From an uncultured bacterium (GTDB lineage Bacteria; Muiribacteriota; Ozemobacteria; Ozemobacterales; Ozemobacteraceae), in the NCBI GenBank assembly GCA_937949615.1, contig CALEDQ010000021.1:28204-92203 (forward strand): 64,000 nt of DNA, given 5' to 3'. Both the position numbers and the translations under genes were made by a program. Positions 1 to 8,007 of this stretch are shown in pieces; position 1 is the first letter of the stretch, and every line of letters begins with the position of its first letter. Below the pieces are notes generated by a model. It had not been told where the DNA came from, did no database searches, and saw only the letters and a program-made list of their open reading frames with translations.

Positions 1-14
1 ATGTAAAGAAGATC

Positions 15-464
15 ATGAAGTATGTTGAAGGCTGTGAAGATTTTACTGCCAACGACGTTAACCGTGATCTTTTCAAGAGCAAGCTCGATAAAAACGAAAA
101 GGGTTCAATGTATCGTCTTTTTCAGGCGATGGTTCGTGAAGGCTATCTGCTCGAACGTGGTAAACGCGGCGGTCTGAAGGTTTATGCCTGCGCACCGAAC
201 AGCTCAGAAAGCCATGAAGAACATGTTCATGTCGAACACGTCGCAGCTCCGGTTGTGGTTGAGCGTCGCCTTAGCCCCCAGGAAATTCTGCTTGGCAAGC
301 TGCGTGAGTTTGTGCATCAGAAAAGCGGTCAGTGGAACCACGACGACTGGGTCTGGCTGCTTAATCGCCCTGATATCAAAGAGTTCGGCCTTTCCGAAGC
401 AGATATCGGCCGCATTCTTGAAGAAGAAAAAGCGCGCTACTGGCTGCAGAGAAATAATTACTAA
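15..464 (+). CDS. Hypothetical winged-helix-like small protein (5' end uncertain)
   Basis: A 149-residue basic-to-neutral protein that I do not recognise. Residues 1-60 alternate predicted helices and end in a basic turn (ERGKRGGLK) followed by a short beta strand, which looks like a winged-helix fold. The last 50 residues form a second helical segment (LSEADIGRILEEEKARYW). A histidine/valine-rich linker joins the two halves. The frame stays open to the left edge of the window, so translation may begin upstream of this ATG. A strong terminator lies 19 bases after the stop, so this is the last gene of its transcript. DNA binding is an inference from the predicted fold only. Confidence 0.6.
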   Translation: MKYVEGCEDFTANDVNRDLFKSKLDKNEKGSMYRLFQAMVREGYLLERGKRGGLKVYACAPNSSESHEEHVHVEHVAAPVVVERRLSPQEILLGKLREFVHQKSGQWNHDDWVWLLNRPDIKEFGLSEADIGRILEEEKARYWLQRNNY

Positions 465-482
465 AAGCACCATCTGATAAAC

Positions 483-511
483 AAAAACCCCGCCGGAAAA
501 GCGGGGTTTTT
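483..511 (+). terminator. Rho-independent terminator
   Basis: An 11-bp inverted repeat (AAAAACCCCGC at 483-493, GCGGGGTTTTT at 501-511) with a 7-base loop ends in a T run. It lies just after the small plus-strand gene ending at 464. Confidence 0.9.
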
Positions 512-560
512 GTTTTGGCGCCTGTGCACTGTCTGCGGCTTCGACGCAGTTTGCAGAATA

Positions 561-592
561 AAAAAAGCACCTCTGAAAAAAGGTGCTTTTTT
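561..592. terminator. Bidirectional terminator between convergent genes
   Basis: A perfect 12-bp inverted repeat (AAAAAAGCACCT at 561-572, AGGTGCTTTTTT at 581-592) has A and T tracts on both sides, so it can work on either strand. It sits 22 bases beyond the stop of the minus-strand acidic gene and is a second barrier after the plus-strand gene. Confidence 0.88.
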
Positions 593-614
593 GCTTTTTT
601 TTTACGAGTGAAGC

Positions 615-980
615 TTATTCGTCGTCTTCTTCATCTTCGTCTTCAAGTTCTTCATCTTCATCTTCGAAGTCGTCGTAATCTTCGAAGTCTTCTTCTTCTT
701 CGTCTTCTTCTACTTCTTCGTCTTCTTCATCTTCGAATTCTTCGTCGTCATCTTCGAATTCTTCGTCTTCATCGTCGAATTCTTCTTCTTCTTCATCTTC
801 GAATTCTTCTTCGTCTTCGTCGTCGAATTCTTCTTCTTCCTCTTCGTCGAAATCTTCGTCTATATCTTCTTCTTCATCGTCGAAGTCTTCAAGTTCTTCT
901 TCTTCATCATCGTCAAGGTTGTCCCAGTCTTTCTGGGCGGCAAAGATTTTTACTTCTTCATTTTCATAAGATTTCGGCAT
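615..980 (-). CDS. Extremely acidic low-complexity protein
   Basis: A 121-residue protein. The first 18 residues are ordinary (MPKSYENEEVKIFAAQKD). The rest is almost entirely Asp and Glu, interrupted every 5-9 residues by a single Phe, Leu, Ile, Val or Tyr. The start is supported by a GAAAGGGG ribosome binding site 6 bases upstream and by a near-consensus promoter. It has its own terminator, so it is monocistronic. The family is not recognised. The composition recalls acidic tails such as that of the Gram-positive RNA polymerase delta subunit, or nucleic-acid mimics, but the N-terminal domain of delta is absent. The long open frame on the opposite strand (515-982) is a composition artefact. 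Confidence 0.8.
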   Translation of the reverse strand: MPKSYENEEVKIFAAQKDWDNLDDDEEEELEDFDDEEEDIDEDFDEEEEEEFDDEDEEEFEDEEEEEFDDEDEEFEDDDEEFEDEEDEEVEEDEEEEDFEDYDDFEDEDEELEDEDEEDDE

Positions 981-1038
981 GACGATAACCCCTTTCTAAT
1001 GTAACGATTGCTGATTAATCCGAATAAGATTTGTTTGC

Positions 1039-1068
1039 AATATAGGCATACTTCAAAAAACCTGTCAA
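1039..1068 (-). promoter_or_regulatory. Sigma-70-type promoter of the acidic protein gene
   Basis: On the minus strand, TTGACA (1063-1068) and TATATT (1039-1044) are separated by 18 bases. The predicted start of transcription is near 1031, about 50 bases before the ATG. The perfect -35 box suggests strong expression. Confidence 0.8.
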
Positions 1069-1326
1069 CAAAAAAAAGATTTTATTTACAATTCAAGAGT
1101 TGTTTAGCGCAGTGAAGAAGCTTGGGTCTGCTTCTGATGGGCTTTGCAGAAAATTGGTCGTTTTACTGAGCCGGGTTTTGTGGCCGGTCTCTGGAAAAAT
1201 GTCGGGCGATGTTCTGGCGGGCCGCTCCGGGCCACCTGCCAGAGCTATTGTCTGCCTGGCTGTCATTTGTTTGATCGTTCAAAGCCGCTTCTGCATGGCG
1301 GCAAACATCTGAAGTGTACATAGGTC
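1069..1326. other. Non-coding stretch between divergent promoters
   Basis: These bases separate the acidic gene promoter from the ffh promoter, within a 421-base gap between genes. An open frame from a TTG at 1100 (70 codons) has no ribosome binding site and no recognisable product. A GC-rich imperfect hairpin lies around 1211-1247 (TCTGGC pairing with GCCAGA). I looked for the conserved SRP RNA apical loop because ffh follows, and did not find it. I see nothing else I can support. Confidence 0.5.
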
Positions 1327-1355
1327 TTGACTAAACTTTGCTGTTAAGTTATACT
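1327..1355 (+). promoter_or_regulatory. Sigma-70-type promoter of the ffh operon
   Basis: TTGACT (1327-1332) and TATACT (1350-1355) are separated by exactly 17 bases. Transcription would start near 1362, 40 bases before the ffh ATG. It probably drives ffh-rpsP-khpA-rimM-trmD-rplS-lepB, because no later gap contains another clear promoter. Confidence 0.85.
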
Positions 1356-1401
1356 GGCTACTCTATTCTGCCTTTATTGAATCAAATCAGGAGAAAGCTC
1401 A

Positions 1402-2745
1402 ATGTTTCAGGGCCTTTCAGAGAAGCTGACCGCGGTCTTCGAAAAAATGCGAAGATCGGGCAAGCTGACCGAGAAAGATATCGATGTCGCTCTTAACGAA
1501 GTTAAGATGGCGCTGCTCGAAGCAGACGTCAACTTCAAGGTCGTTAAGAACTTCATCAAGCGCGTTAAAGAGCGCGCAATCGGCACTGAAATCCTCAAGA
1601 GTCTCACTCCTACCCAGCAGGTCATCAAGATCGTTCTTGAAGAACTGACGACTCTGCTTGGCACTGAGCGCACCAAACTGGCTGTATCGCCGAAGAAGCC
1701 GACCGTAATTCTCATGGCCGGTCTTCAGGGTTCAGGTAAAACGACGACCAGCGCCAAGCTGGCGCTGTATCTGCGCAAAGATGAAAAGAAAAATCCGATG
1801 CTGGTCGCCTGCGATATTTATCGCCCCGCCGCAGTTAAACAGCTGCAGGTGCTTGGTGACCAGCTCAGTGTTGAAGTTTTTGCCGGCCAGCATGGCCAGA
1901 AGCCCGCTGATATCGCTCTTGCCGCTATTGAGCACGCCAAAAACCGTGATTTCGATACGGTCATTATCGATACCGCCGGCCGCCTGCACATAGACGAACA
2001 GATGATGGCCGAAGTCAAGGGCATAAAAGAAGCGGTTGCGCCTCATGAAGTTCTGCTCGTCGTCGACGCCATGACCGGCCAGGACGCCGTCAATATGGCC
2101 ACCACCTTCAATGAAATGCTTGAGCTCTCAGGCATTGTTCTCACCAAGCTCGATGGTGATGCCAGAGGTGGCGCGGCTCTTTCAATTCGCGAAGTTACCG
2201 GCAAGCCGGTTAAATTCGTTGGTACCGGTGAGAAGTCGTCTTCTCTCGAACCTTTCTACCCCGAACGCATGGCCCAGAGAATTCTTGGTATGGGCGACGT
2301 TCTCTCTCTCATCGAAAAGGCCCAGGCCAACATGGATGAAGAGAAGATGAAAGAGATCGAGAAGCGCGTTCTCGAAGCCGACTTCAACTTCAATGATTTC
2401 CTTTATCAGCTGACACAGATTAAAAAGATGGGCCCGCTCGATCAGTTGCTTGGTATGATCCCTGGCTTCTCGTCGATGGGTAATCTTTCAGAATTTTCAT
2501 TTGATGACAAAAAGTTCAAGCGTTTCGAAGCCATCATTCTGTCAATGACGGAACAGGAACGCAATGTGCCCGATGTTATCGATGGCTCGCGGCGCAAACG
2601 TATCGCTGCCGGCAGCGGCAACACCATCCAGGATGTTAACCAGCTGCTCAAGCAGTTTACGCAGATGCGCAAAATGATGAAGCAGCTCGGCAGCTTTGCC
2701 AAACGCAAAGGTCCGGGCCGCCTCGGCAAGTTTTTCGGAATGTAA
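1402..2745 (+). CDS. ffh: Signal recognition particle GTPase Ffh (SRP54)
   Basis: Ffh binds signal sequences of nascent membrane and secreted proteins together with SRP RNA, and docks the ribosome on FtsY. The 447-residue length is normal. An N-terminal helical bundle (1-95) is followed by the SRP GTPase G domain with G1 GLQGSGKTT (107-115), G3 DTAGR (190-194) and TKLDGDARGG (248-257). The M domain runs from about 300 to the end and finishes in a Met- and Arg/Lys-rich tail. The ATG has AGGAG spaced 9 bases upstream. It heads a ribosome and protein-export operon with rpsP 42 bases downstream. Confidence 0.98.
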   Translation: MFQGLSEKLTAVFEKMRRSGKLTEKDIDVALNEVKMALLEADVNFKVVKNFIKRVKERAIGTEILKSLTPTQQVIKIVLEELTTLLGTERTKLAVSPKKPTVILMAGLQGSGKTTTSAKLALYLRKDEKKNPMLVACDIYRPAAVKQLQVLGDQLSVEVFAGQHGQKPADIALAAIEHAKNRDFDTVIIDTAGRLHIDEQMMAEVKGIKEAVAPHEVLLVVDAMTGQDAVNMATTFNEMLELSGIVLTKLDGDARGGAALSIREVTGKPVKFVGTGEKSSSLEPFYPERMAQRILGMGDVLSLIEKAQANMDEEKMKEIEKRVLEADFNFNDFLYQLTQIKKMGPLDQLLGMIPGFSSMGNLSEFSFDDKKFKRFEAIILSMTEQERNVPDVIDGSRRKRIAAGSGNTIQDVNQLLKQFTQMRKMMKQLGSFAKRKGPGRLGKFFGM

Positions 2746-2787
2746 TGCCGCGTCAGCGGTTTTGACAACATAGAAGGAGTTATTAAA

Positions 2788-3084
2788 ATGGCCGTTTCAA
2801 TCAGACTGAAAATGCTTGGCACCAAGCACCGCCCCTGTTACAGAATCGTGGCTCTCGATAGCCGCAAGACCCGCGATGGCGTAACCCTCGAAAACCTCGG
2901 TCAGTATTCACCGCTGCCGCAGGAAACCAAGATCGAACTGAATGAAGAAGCAGTTCTCAACTATCTCAAAGACGGCGCTGTGCCGACTGAAACCGTTAAG
3001 AACATTCTTCGCCAGAAGGGTATCGTAAAGGTTGCGCAGAAGGCCGCCAACGGTTCTGTAAAATTCGTCTGGACCAAGCGCTGA
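2788..3084 (+). CDS. rpsP: 30S ribosomal protein S16
   Basis: A small-subunit protein of 98 residues, slightly longer than the usual 80-90. It opens with MAVSIRLKMLGTKHRPCYRIV, the typical S16 N-terminus, followed by the conserved DSRKTRDG and LENLGQY segments. GAAGGAG precedes the ATG at good spacing. It occupies the usual rpsP-khpA-rimM-trmD-rplS position. Confidence 0.98.
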   Translation: MAVSIRLKMLGTKHRPCYRIVALDSRKTRDGVTLENLGQYSPLPQETKIELNEEAVLNYLKDGAVPTETVKNILRQKGIVKVAQKAANGSVKFVWTKR

Positions 3085-3106
3085 GCGCTGTTTACGGGAG
3101 TAATCA

Positions 3107-3346
3107 ATGACCCAGACCGCACAGAACATGCTTGAAAGACTGGTGAAAGCTCTGGTCGAGCATCCTGACGAAGTCAGTATCACGCCGATCGAAGGCGATG
3201 GCACCGTGGTTTTCGAGGTTCAGGTTAACCCCGAAGATGCCGGCAAAATCATCGGCAAGAAGGGCAGAACCATCAATGCTCTGCGCACTATCATCAGGTC
3301 GTCGGCCAACACCGGCACCAAAAAGGTGATAATGGAGCTGGTCTGA
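3107..3346 (+). CDS. khpA: KH-domain RNA-binding protein KhpA
   Basis: A 79-residue protein made of one KH domain. It has the GxxG loop in the form IIGKKGRTINALR (about residues 49-61), preceded by the acidic strand FEVQVNPEDAGK. KhpA proteins bind RNA, often with KhpB/Jag, and affect ribosome maturation and cell elongation. The gene lies 22 bases after rpsP and 5 bases before rimM, as in most bacteria. Confidence 0.93.
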   Translation: MTQTAQNMLERLVKALVEHPDEVSITPIEGDGTVVFEVQVNPEDAGKIIGKKGRTINALRTIIRSSANTGTKKVIMELV

Positions 3347-3351
3347 CACCG

Positions 3352-3945
3352 ATGTCACAAAAGCCAAAGCCCGAGGTAACGCGTCTTAAGACTGAAAAGT
3401 CCGACGCCGGCGCTTCCGATTCCTGGATCGCCATCGGGCAGGTGCGCAAGACTGTCGGGTTGAAGGGCTGGTTGCGGATCGGTCTGCTGACTGATTTCCC
3501 TGACCGCTTTCAGCCGGGTTCGCAGGTGTTCGTTCAGAAGCGCTTTGGTGAGCCAGAAGTTGCTACCGTCAGTGAATGGCGCGGGCACTTCACGGAAACG
3601 GCCATCGATATCAAATTCGACGGTGCCGACGACTGTGATGCTGCAGCTGCCTACGTGAACGCGATGCTGGTTATTCCGAAGTCACAGAGGGAGCGTCTCA
3701 GAGGCAACTCTGAGTTTTATCCCGATGAACTTATCGGAATGCAGGTTCTGGGTCCCGACGGGCAACCGTCAGGCAAGGTTCTCAAGCTCGAAGCAGATGC
3801 TCCGTGCCCGTATATTCTGGTGCAGACAGCTGACTCGACTGAAGTGATGATCCCGTTCAAGAAGATTTTTATAAAATCGGTTGACCGGGCCGCAGGAACG
3901 GTAAGGCTGGTAGAGCCTGTTTCATTCCACATTCCGGTAGAATGA
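3352..3945 (+). CDS. rimM: Ribosome maturation factor RimM
   Basis: A 197-residue 16S rRNA processing factor that binds S19 during 30S head assembly. The N-terminal RimM domain starts at about residue 25 (IAIGQVRKTVGLKGWLRI, the conserved GLKG turn). A C-terminal PRC-barrel half contains FYPDELIGMQV and PYILVQT. The first 20 residues are a charged extension not needed for the fold. It is followed after one base by trmD, which suggests translational coupling. Confidence 0.95.
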   Translation: MSQKPKPEVTRLKTEKSDAGASDSWIAIGQVRKTVGLKGWLRIGLLTDFPDRFQPGSQVFVQKRFGEPEVATVSEWRGHFTETAIDIKFDGADDCDAAAAYVNAMLVIPKSQRERLRGNSEFYPDELIGMQVLGPDGQPSGKVLKLEADAPCPYILVQTADSTEVMIPFKKIFIKSVDRAAGTVRLVEPVSFHIPVE

Positions 3946-3946
3946 A

Positions 3947-4687
3947 ATGCGTGTAGACATAATTACACTGCTGCCGACGATCTTTGACAAGGTATTTGAC
4001 GAAAGCGTTCTCGGGTCGGCCGTCAGAAACGGCCTTATCGACATAGCTGTGCATCAGTTTCGTGATTATGGCGATGGCCGACACCGGACGGTTGACGATA
4101 CGCCCTTTGGCGGCGGGCCAGGCATGGTATTCAAGCCGGCCCCTCTGGTGAACTGCATCAGAGATGTCCGCAGACTGGCGGGGCCCGGACCGGTAATCGG
4201 TCTGACTCCTCAGGGCGTGCAGCTTAACCAGAATCTGGTCAGGCAACTGGCCGAATTCGACAGGCTGATACTTGTCTGTGGTCGCTATGAAGGGTTCGAT
4301 GAACGAATCATTCATGAATTCGATCTGCAGCTCTCAATCGGTGACTACGTGCTTACCGGTGGCGAAATTGCCGCCATGACCGTTGTTGACGCAGTTTCGC
4401 GCATGATTCCCGGCACCGTGGGTCGGCAGGAGTCGGTCGAACAGGATTCCTTTTATCAGGGCCTTCTCGATCACCCGCAATACACCCGCCCCGCCGTCTG
4501 GGAAGGCCTGGCAGTGCCTCAGGTTCTGCAGGACGGCAACCATGCGCACATAACCAGTTTCAGACATTGTCGGTCGTTGCTGACCACCGCTGTCAGCCGA
4601 CCAGATGTGTTTGCAGTAGCTGATCTGAACGAAGAAGACAGAGACTCTCTGCAGTCACTGCTCGTTTCAGACGGCAAAAAAAGTTGA
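3947..4687 (+). CDS. trmD: tRNA (guanine-N1)-methyltransferase TrmD
   Basis: TrmD makes m1G37 in tRNAs reading CNN codons, using S-adenosylmethionine bound in a trefoil knot. The 246-residue protein has the expected N-terminal [13 protein letters not shown], the PFGGGPGMV loop, the knot segments [13 protein letters not shown] and [12 protein letters not shown], and a C-terminal helical domain with the [17 protein letters not shown] signature. Its start lies one base past the rimM stop. Confidence 0.98.
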   Translation: MRVDIITLLPTIFDKVFDESVLGSAVRNGLIDIAVHQFRDYGDGRHRTVDDTPFGGGPGMVFKPAPLVNCIRDVRRLAGPGPVIGLTPQGVQLNQNLVRQLAEFDRLILVCGRYEGFDERIIHEFDLQLSIGDYVLTGGEIAAMTVVDAVSRMIPGTVGRQESVEQDSFYQGLLDHPQYTRPAVWEGLAVPQVLQDGNHAHITSFRHCRSLLTTAVSRPDVFAVADLNEEDRDSLQSLLVSDGKKS

Positions 4688-4712
4688 AATCATTCCGGAA
4701 GGAGTTTGTCCA

Positions 4713-5081
4713 ATGAATCCCGTTATCGAAAGTATTGAAAGAAACTATCAGAAGAACAAGCAGGAAATCCCGGCTTTTATGCCTGGTGACACTCTTCGCC
4801 TTGAAATCAAGGTTCGCGAAGGTGACAAAGAACGCCTGCAGGCATTCGAAGGCGTAGTTATCTCCAGACGCTACAGCGGTCTGCGTGAAAACTTCACCGT
4901 CAGAAAGATCTCTTACGGCGTCGGCGTCGAAAGAACTTTCATGCTCCATTCACCGACCCTTGCTTCTATCACCATGGTACGTGCCGGTAAGGTTGCCCGC
5001 AGCAAACTGTATTACCTGCGCGACAGAGTTGGTAAGAAGACCCGCGTTAAAGACAAAATCTTTTCCAAGGATAAAGATTGA
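4713..5081 (+). CDS. rplS: 50S ribosomal protein L19
   Basis: A large-subunit protein at the subunit interface. At 122 residues it is of standard length. Signatures are [26 protein letters not shown] broken at the usual loops, then [27 protein letters not shown] and the basic C-terminus [25 protein letters not shown] site lies 7 bases before the ATG. Its TGA stop overlaps the TTG start of lepB. Confidence 0.98.
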   Translation: MNPVIESIERNYQKNKQEIPAFMPGDTLRLEIKVREGDKERLQAFEGVVISRRYSGLRENFTVRKISYGVGVERTFMLHSPTLASITMVRAGKVARSKLYYLRDRVGKKTRVKDKIFSKDKD

Positions 5082-6091
5082 TTTTGCAAGAATCAGCTAA
5101 TCCCGACGCACCTGTCGGGGTGTTCATACACGATCTGTCGATCCGTTTCGGGGAACAGGTTATTCCGCTCGAGGCTCTCGACCTTGATGAAGTTCTTGCT
5201 GAGTCAGAACTTCAACTGGCCGGCAGCATCAGCGGCAAGGCTGAAGAGGGTGCCCGTGTTCAAATTGAACAGACGTGGCGGCCTTTTCTACGCCAGGCAA
5301 AAACTGTAAACCAGATTGAATCGGCATCCCGTGGAAGATTCCGGACTGATCTCAAACTGCACAACGGGGTCAACGGGCTGAAAATCAGCGCCGTTGGCCC
5401 TGATGGTGCTGTTTTAGACAGCCGGAGTTTTGAACTGCATTATAAAGGCTCTTTCCGTGAATGGAACGAGACCATTTTTATTGCCTTTTTTCTTGCGATT
5501 CTGATTCGCGGGCTGGTGGTTCAGGCTTTCTGGATCCCCACCGGCAGCATGGAACCGACCCTTCTCGGCGAAAAGCGCAACCCGTTTACCGGTCAGCTTG
5601 AGCGTGGCGGTGACAGAATTCTCGTCAGTCGTTTCGCCTATGTTTTTGATCTGTCACTCGACGGGCGTCTGCCTTTTGGGCCGCGCTTCTGGTTCAAGCT
5701 TCCTGAAAGAGGCGATATTGTCGTGTTCCGTTACCCCAATCCCGATGTTAACGCACCGCCCAAAGACTACATAAAAAGAGTGATCGGGCTGCCCGGTGAC
5801 CATATTACCATCGAAGACGGCCGGGTTTACGTTAACGGTGTCTGCCTCAATGAACCATATATTGCCGAGCCGCCGCTCAGTGACTATGCGACCATCGTTC
5901 CTGACGACAGTCTGTTTGTTATGGGCGACAACAGAAATAACAGTTCCGACAGTCGTTTCTGGGGCCCGATGCCTTTGACCAACCTCAAGGGGCAGGCGGT
6001 TTTCAACTATCTGCCGACGAATCGAATCAGCCCGATCCGGAGTTTTCCACACCCGATGCAGCCGGCCAGACCGGTTGATCAGCAGGGCTGA
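5078..6091 (+). CDS. lepB: Signal peptidase I with N-terminal Ig-like extension
   Basis: A membrane serine protease that removes signal peptides. The Ser/Lys dyad is Ser157 in PTGSMEPT and Lys233 in [11 protein letters not shown]. The conserved [14 protein letters not shown] lies at 283-296. One transmembrane helix covers about 132-152. The first 125 residues are unusual for this family: [27 protein letters not shown] and [10 protein letters not shown] read like a small beta-sandwich of the Glucodextranase_B type found in extracellular proteins. The TTG start overlaps the rplS stop by 3 bases and has AAGG 7 bases upstream; no ATG occurs before the active site. Under the normal one-helix topology the extension would face the cytoplasm. 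Confidence 0.92.
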   Translation: MILQESANPDAPVGVFIHDLSIRFGEQVIPLEALDLDEVLAESELQLAGSISGKAEEGARVQIEQTWRPFLRQAKTVNQIESASRGRFRTDLKLHNGVNGLKISAVGPDGAVLDSRSFELHYKGSFREWNETIFIAFFLAILIRGLVVQAFWIPTGSMEPTLLGEKRNPFTGQLERGGDRILVSRFAYVFDLSLDGRLPFGPRFWFKLPERGDIVVFRYPNPDVNAPPKDYIKRVIGLPGDHITIEDGRVYVNGVCLNEPYIAEPPLSDYATIVPDDSLFVMGDNRNNSSDSRFWGPMPLTNLKGQAVFNYLPTNRISPIRSFPHPMQPARPVDQQG

Positions 6092-6146
6092 AATGGGCAG
6101 ACTGGCCGGCCTGATTTTTCCATGGTCGTGCCACTGAATTGATTTA

Positions 6147-7034
6147 ATGAAAAGAGAAATACCCGGTCACATCAGGAAAGCTTTCAAGTCGGTCGACCAG
6201 TATCTGCCGGTTGTCGACGTCATTGTCGAGCTTGTCGATGCCCGCATGCCCAATGGCTCACGTCTGAAAGACTTTGTTAAAAGACTTGGCAAGACTTCGG
6301 TCATTGCCCTGGCCAAGTCTGATCTTGCCGACGAAGGCGAAACCCGCAGGTGGCTCGAACGCTTCAGAAACGAAGGCCAGACCTGTGTGGCAGTCGACTG
6401 CCGCAATCGCAGTTCAGTAAGAAATCTTTCTGAGATCATCCGCAACGCCGCTTTTACGCTGAAGCCGGGTCAGAAAGCACCTTTGCGCAAGGTCAGAAGA
6501 GTGATGATCATTGGCGTGCCGAACGTCGGCAAATCGACGCTGATCAACTCTCTTGCCGGCCGCAGCGCTGCCCGCGCCGCCAATATGCCCGGGGTTACCC
6601 GCAGCATTCAATGGATCAAACTGCCGGGCGAGCTCGAACTTCTCGACCTGCCGGGTATTCTTGATTTTGCTCTGTTGCGGCGGGGCGATATTCTCAAACT
6701 TATCAACACCATTCCGGGTCGTGATTCCGACACCTGGAGCCAGTCGAAAACCCTCTGCGAGATTCTTACCTTCAGTGGCAACCAGCGGGTTCTGCCGGGG
6801 TATGTTGAGGCCGACTGCAGTTTTGAGCGTTTTATTGCCGACTATGCCCGGCGCATGAATTTTGTTGCCCGGGGTAACGAGCCTGACATCGAGAGGGCGG
6901 CAACCGACGTTATCAAACGTTTTCAGTCGGGCGGTTTTGGCCGCGTGACTCTTGAAAAAGCCGAAAATGATTTTACCGGATTGTTTGCGCAAACCTCTGA
7001 TGATGCGCAGGAGAATGCCGATGATGAAAATTGA
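6147..7034 (+). CDS. rbgA: Circularly permuted ribosome assembly GTPase (RbgA/YlqF-like)
   Basis: A 295-residue YlqF/RbgA-type GTPase. The permuted order G4 (AKSD, 56-59), then G1 (GVPNVGKST, 123-131), then G3 (DLPG, 167-170) is diagnostic. A C-terminal helical domain follows. RbgA promotes late 50S assembly. The N-terminus MKREIPGHIRKA resembles the usual MAKA...IK segment, and VELVDARMP is conserved. The G4 motif is normally NKxD; here the Asn is Ala, which may weaken guanine selectivity. The 3' end overlaps phoH by 14 bases. Confidence 0.9.
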   Translation: MKREIPGHIRKAFKSVDQYLPVVDVIVELVDARMPNGSRLKDFVKRLGKTSVIALAKSDLADEGETRRWLERFRNEGQTCVAVDCRNRSSVRNLSEIIRNAAFTLKPGQKAPLRKVRRVMIIGVPNVGKSTLINSLAGRSAARAANMPGVTRSIQWIKLPGELELLDLPGILDFALLRRGDILKLINTIPGRDSDTWSQSKTLCEILTFSGNQRVLPGYVEADCSFERFIADYARRMNFVARGNEPDIERAATDVIKRFQSGGFGRVTLEKAENDFTGLFAQTSDDAQENADDEN

Positions 7035-8007
7035 GAACGAACGTCTGGAGCTGTCAGACGAACTTTCACGCCATATTTTCAGTTCTGAGCCCGACAACGG
7101 CCTCAAGCTGATTCGCGACCTGCCAGACCTGACGGCCAGAGCCCGTGGAAACTGCCTGCTGCTTGAAGGTTCACACGAAAAGATTCTTCTCGTGAAAAGG
7201 TTTCTTGAAATTCTCGGCCAGCGCATCGAGCAGCACGAAGCGGTCAACGCCGTCGAGCTGCGACGTCTGTTCAGTCAGGTAACTTCGGTGAAGCCGCTTA
7301 TGGCCGGGGTAGATGAAAATCTGAATTTTTCTGACCTGATCGCTTCTTTCAGCGGCCGGGTAGTTCGTGCCAAAACTCCGAATCAGCAGGCATATATCAA
7401 TACGATTGAAAACAATACCATCACGGTTGCCCGCGGCCCGGCCGGCACCGGCAAGACCTATCTGGCTACTGCCATGGCGGTCAGAGCTTTGAAAGAGAAA
7501 AAGGTCAGCAGGGTTATTCTGTCGCGACCGGTAGTGGAGGCTGGCGAAAGTCTTGGTTACCTGCCCGGTGACCTCAAGGAGAAGGTTGACCCGCATTTTC
7601 GCCCGCTTTATGATTCTCTGCAGGAATTCATCGGCATGGGCAAATTTGAACAGTATGTCAGACAGGGCGTAATCGAAATTACACCGCTGGCTTACATGCG
7701 CGGCCGTACCTTCAATGAATCTTTTGTGGTTCTCGATGAAGCGCAGAACACGACACTGCCACAAATGCGCATGGTACTGACCCGTCTCGGGTATGGTTCA
7801 AAGATGGTGGTGACCGGCGATCATACTCAGATCGATCTGCCGCGCATCTCTGATTCTTCACTTCTGGTGCTCGACAAAATCCTTGATAACGTCGAATCGG
7901 TCAAGTTTGTTGATTTAGCCACTGAAGACGTGATAAGACATGAAGTAGTACGGCGCATAATCAGCGCCTTCGACGCTTATCAGGCAAAAGAACGGAAACA
8001 GCAGTGA
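7021..8007 (+). CDS. phoH: PhoH-like ATPase
   Basis: A PhoH-family P-loop ATPase of 328 residues. Walker A is GPAGTGKT (139-146) and Walker B is VVLDEAQN (236-243), followed by LPQMRMVLTRLG and VVTGDHTQIDLP, all typical. PhoH is thought to act in RNA metabolism with YbeY. I chose the ATG at 7021 because AGGAG lies 7 bases upstream; a longer open frame reaching to 6952 would run deeper into the GTPase gene and adds a non-conserved leader. The stop overlaps the GTG start of pgpH. Confidence 0.96.
   Translation: MMKIENERLELSDELSRHIFSSEPDNGLKLIRDLPDLTARARGNCLLLEGSHEKILLVKRFLEILGQRIEQHEAVNAVELRRLFSQVTSVKPLMAGVDENLNFSDLIASFSGRVVRAKTPNQQAYINTIENNTITVARGPAGTGKTYLATAMAVRALKEKKVSRVILSRPVVEAGESLGYLPGDLKEKVDPHFRPLYDSLQEFIGMGKFEQYVRQGVIEITPLAYMRGRTFNESFVVLDEAQNTTLPQMRMVLTRLGYGSKMVVTGDHTQIDLPRISDSSLLVLDKILDNVESVKFVDLATEDVIRHEVVRRIISAFDAYQAKERKQQ

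Noticed and set aside
515..982. 155-codon plus-strand frame rich in Leu and Arg
   Set aside because: It is the antisense of the acidic protein gene. GAA/GAT-rich coding DNA reads as Leu/Arg-rich frames on the other strand. It begins between the two terminators and lacks a ribosome binding site.
1100..1312. 70-codon frame starting with TTG before ffh
   Set aside because: No ribosome binding site or recognisable sequence, and the ffh promoter lies just after it. The hydrophobic end (IVCLAVICLIV) could be chance.
1069..1326. Possible SRP RNA or other structured RNA upstream of ffh
   Set aside because: The conserved SRP RNA apical loop sequence and a long self-complementary rod are not present; only a short imperfect hairpin was found.
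6952..7020. N-terminal extension of PhoH
   Set aside because: The extended start overlaps the GTPase gene by over 80 bases and has no ribosome binding site, whereas AGGAG precedes the ATG at 7021.
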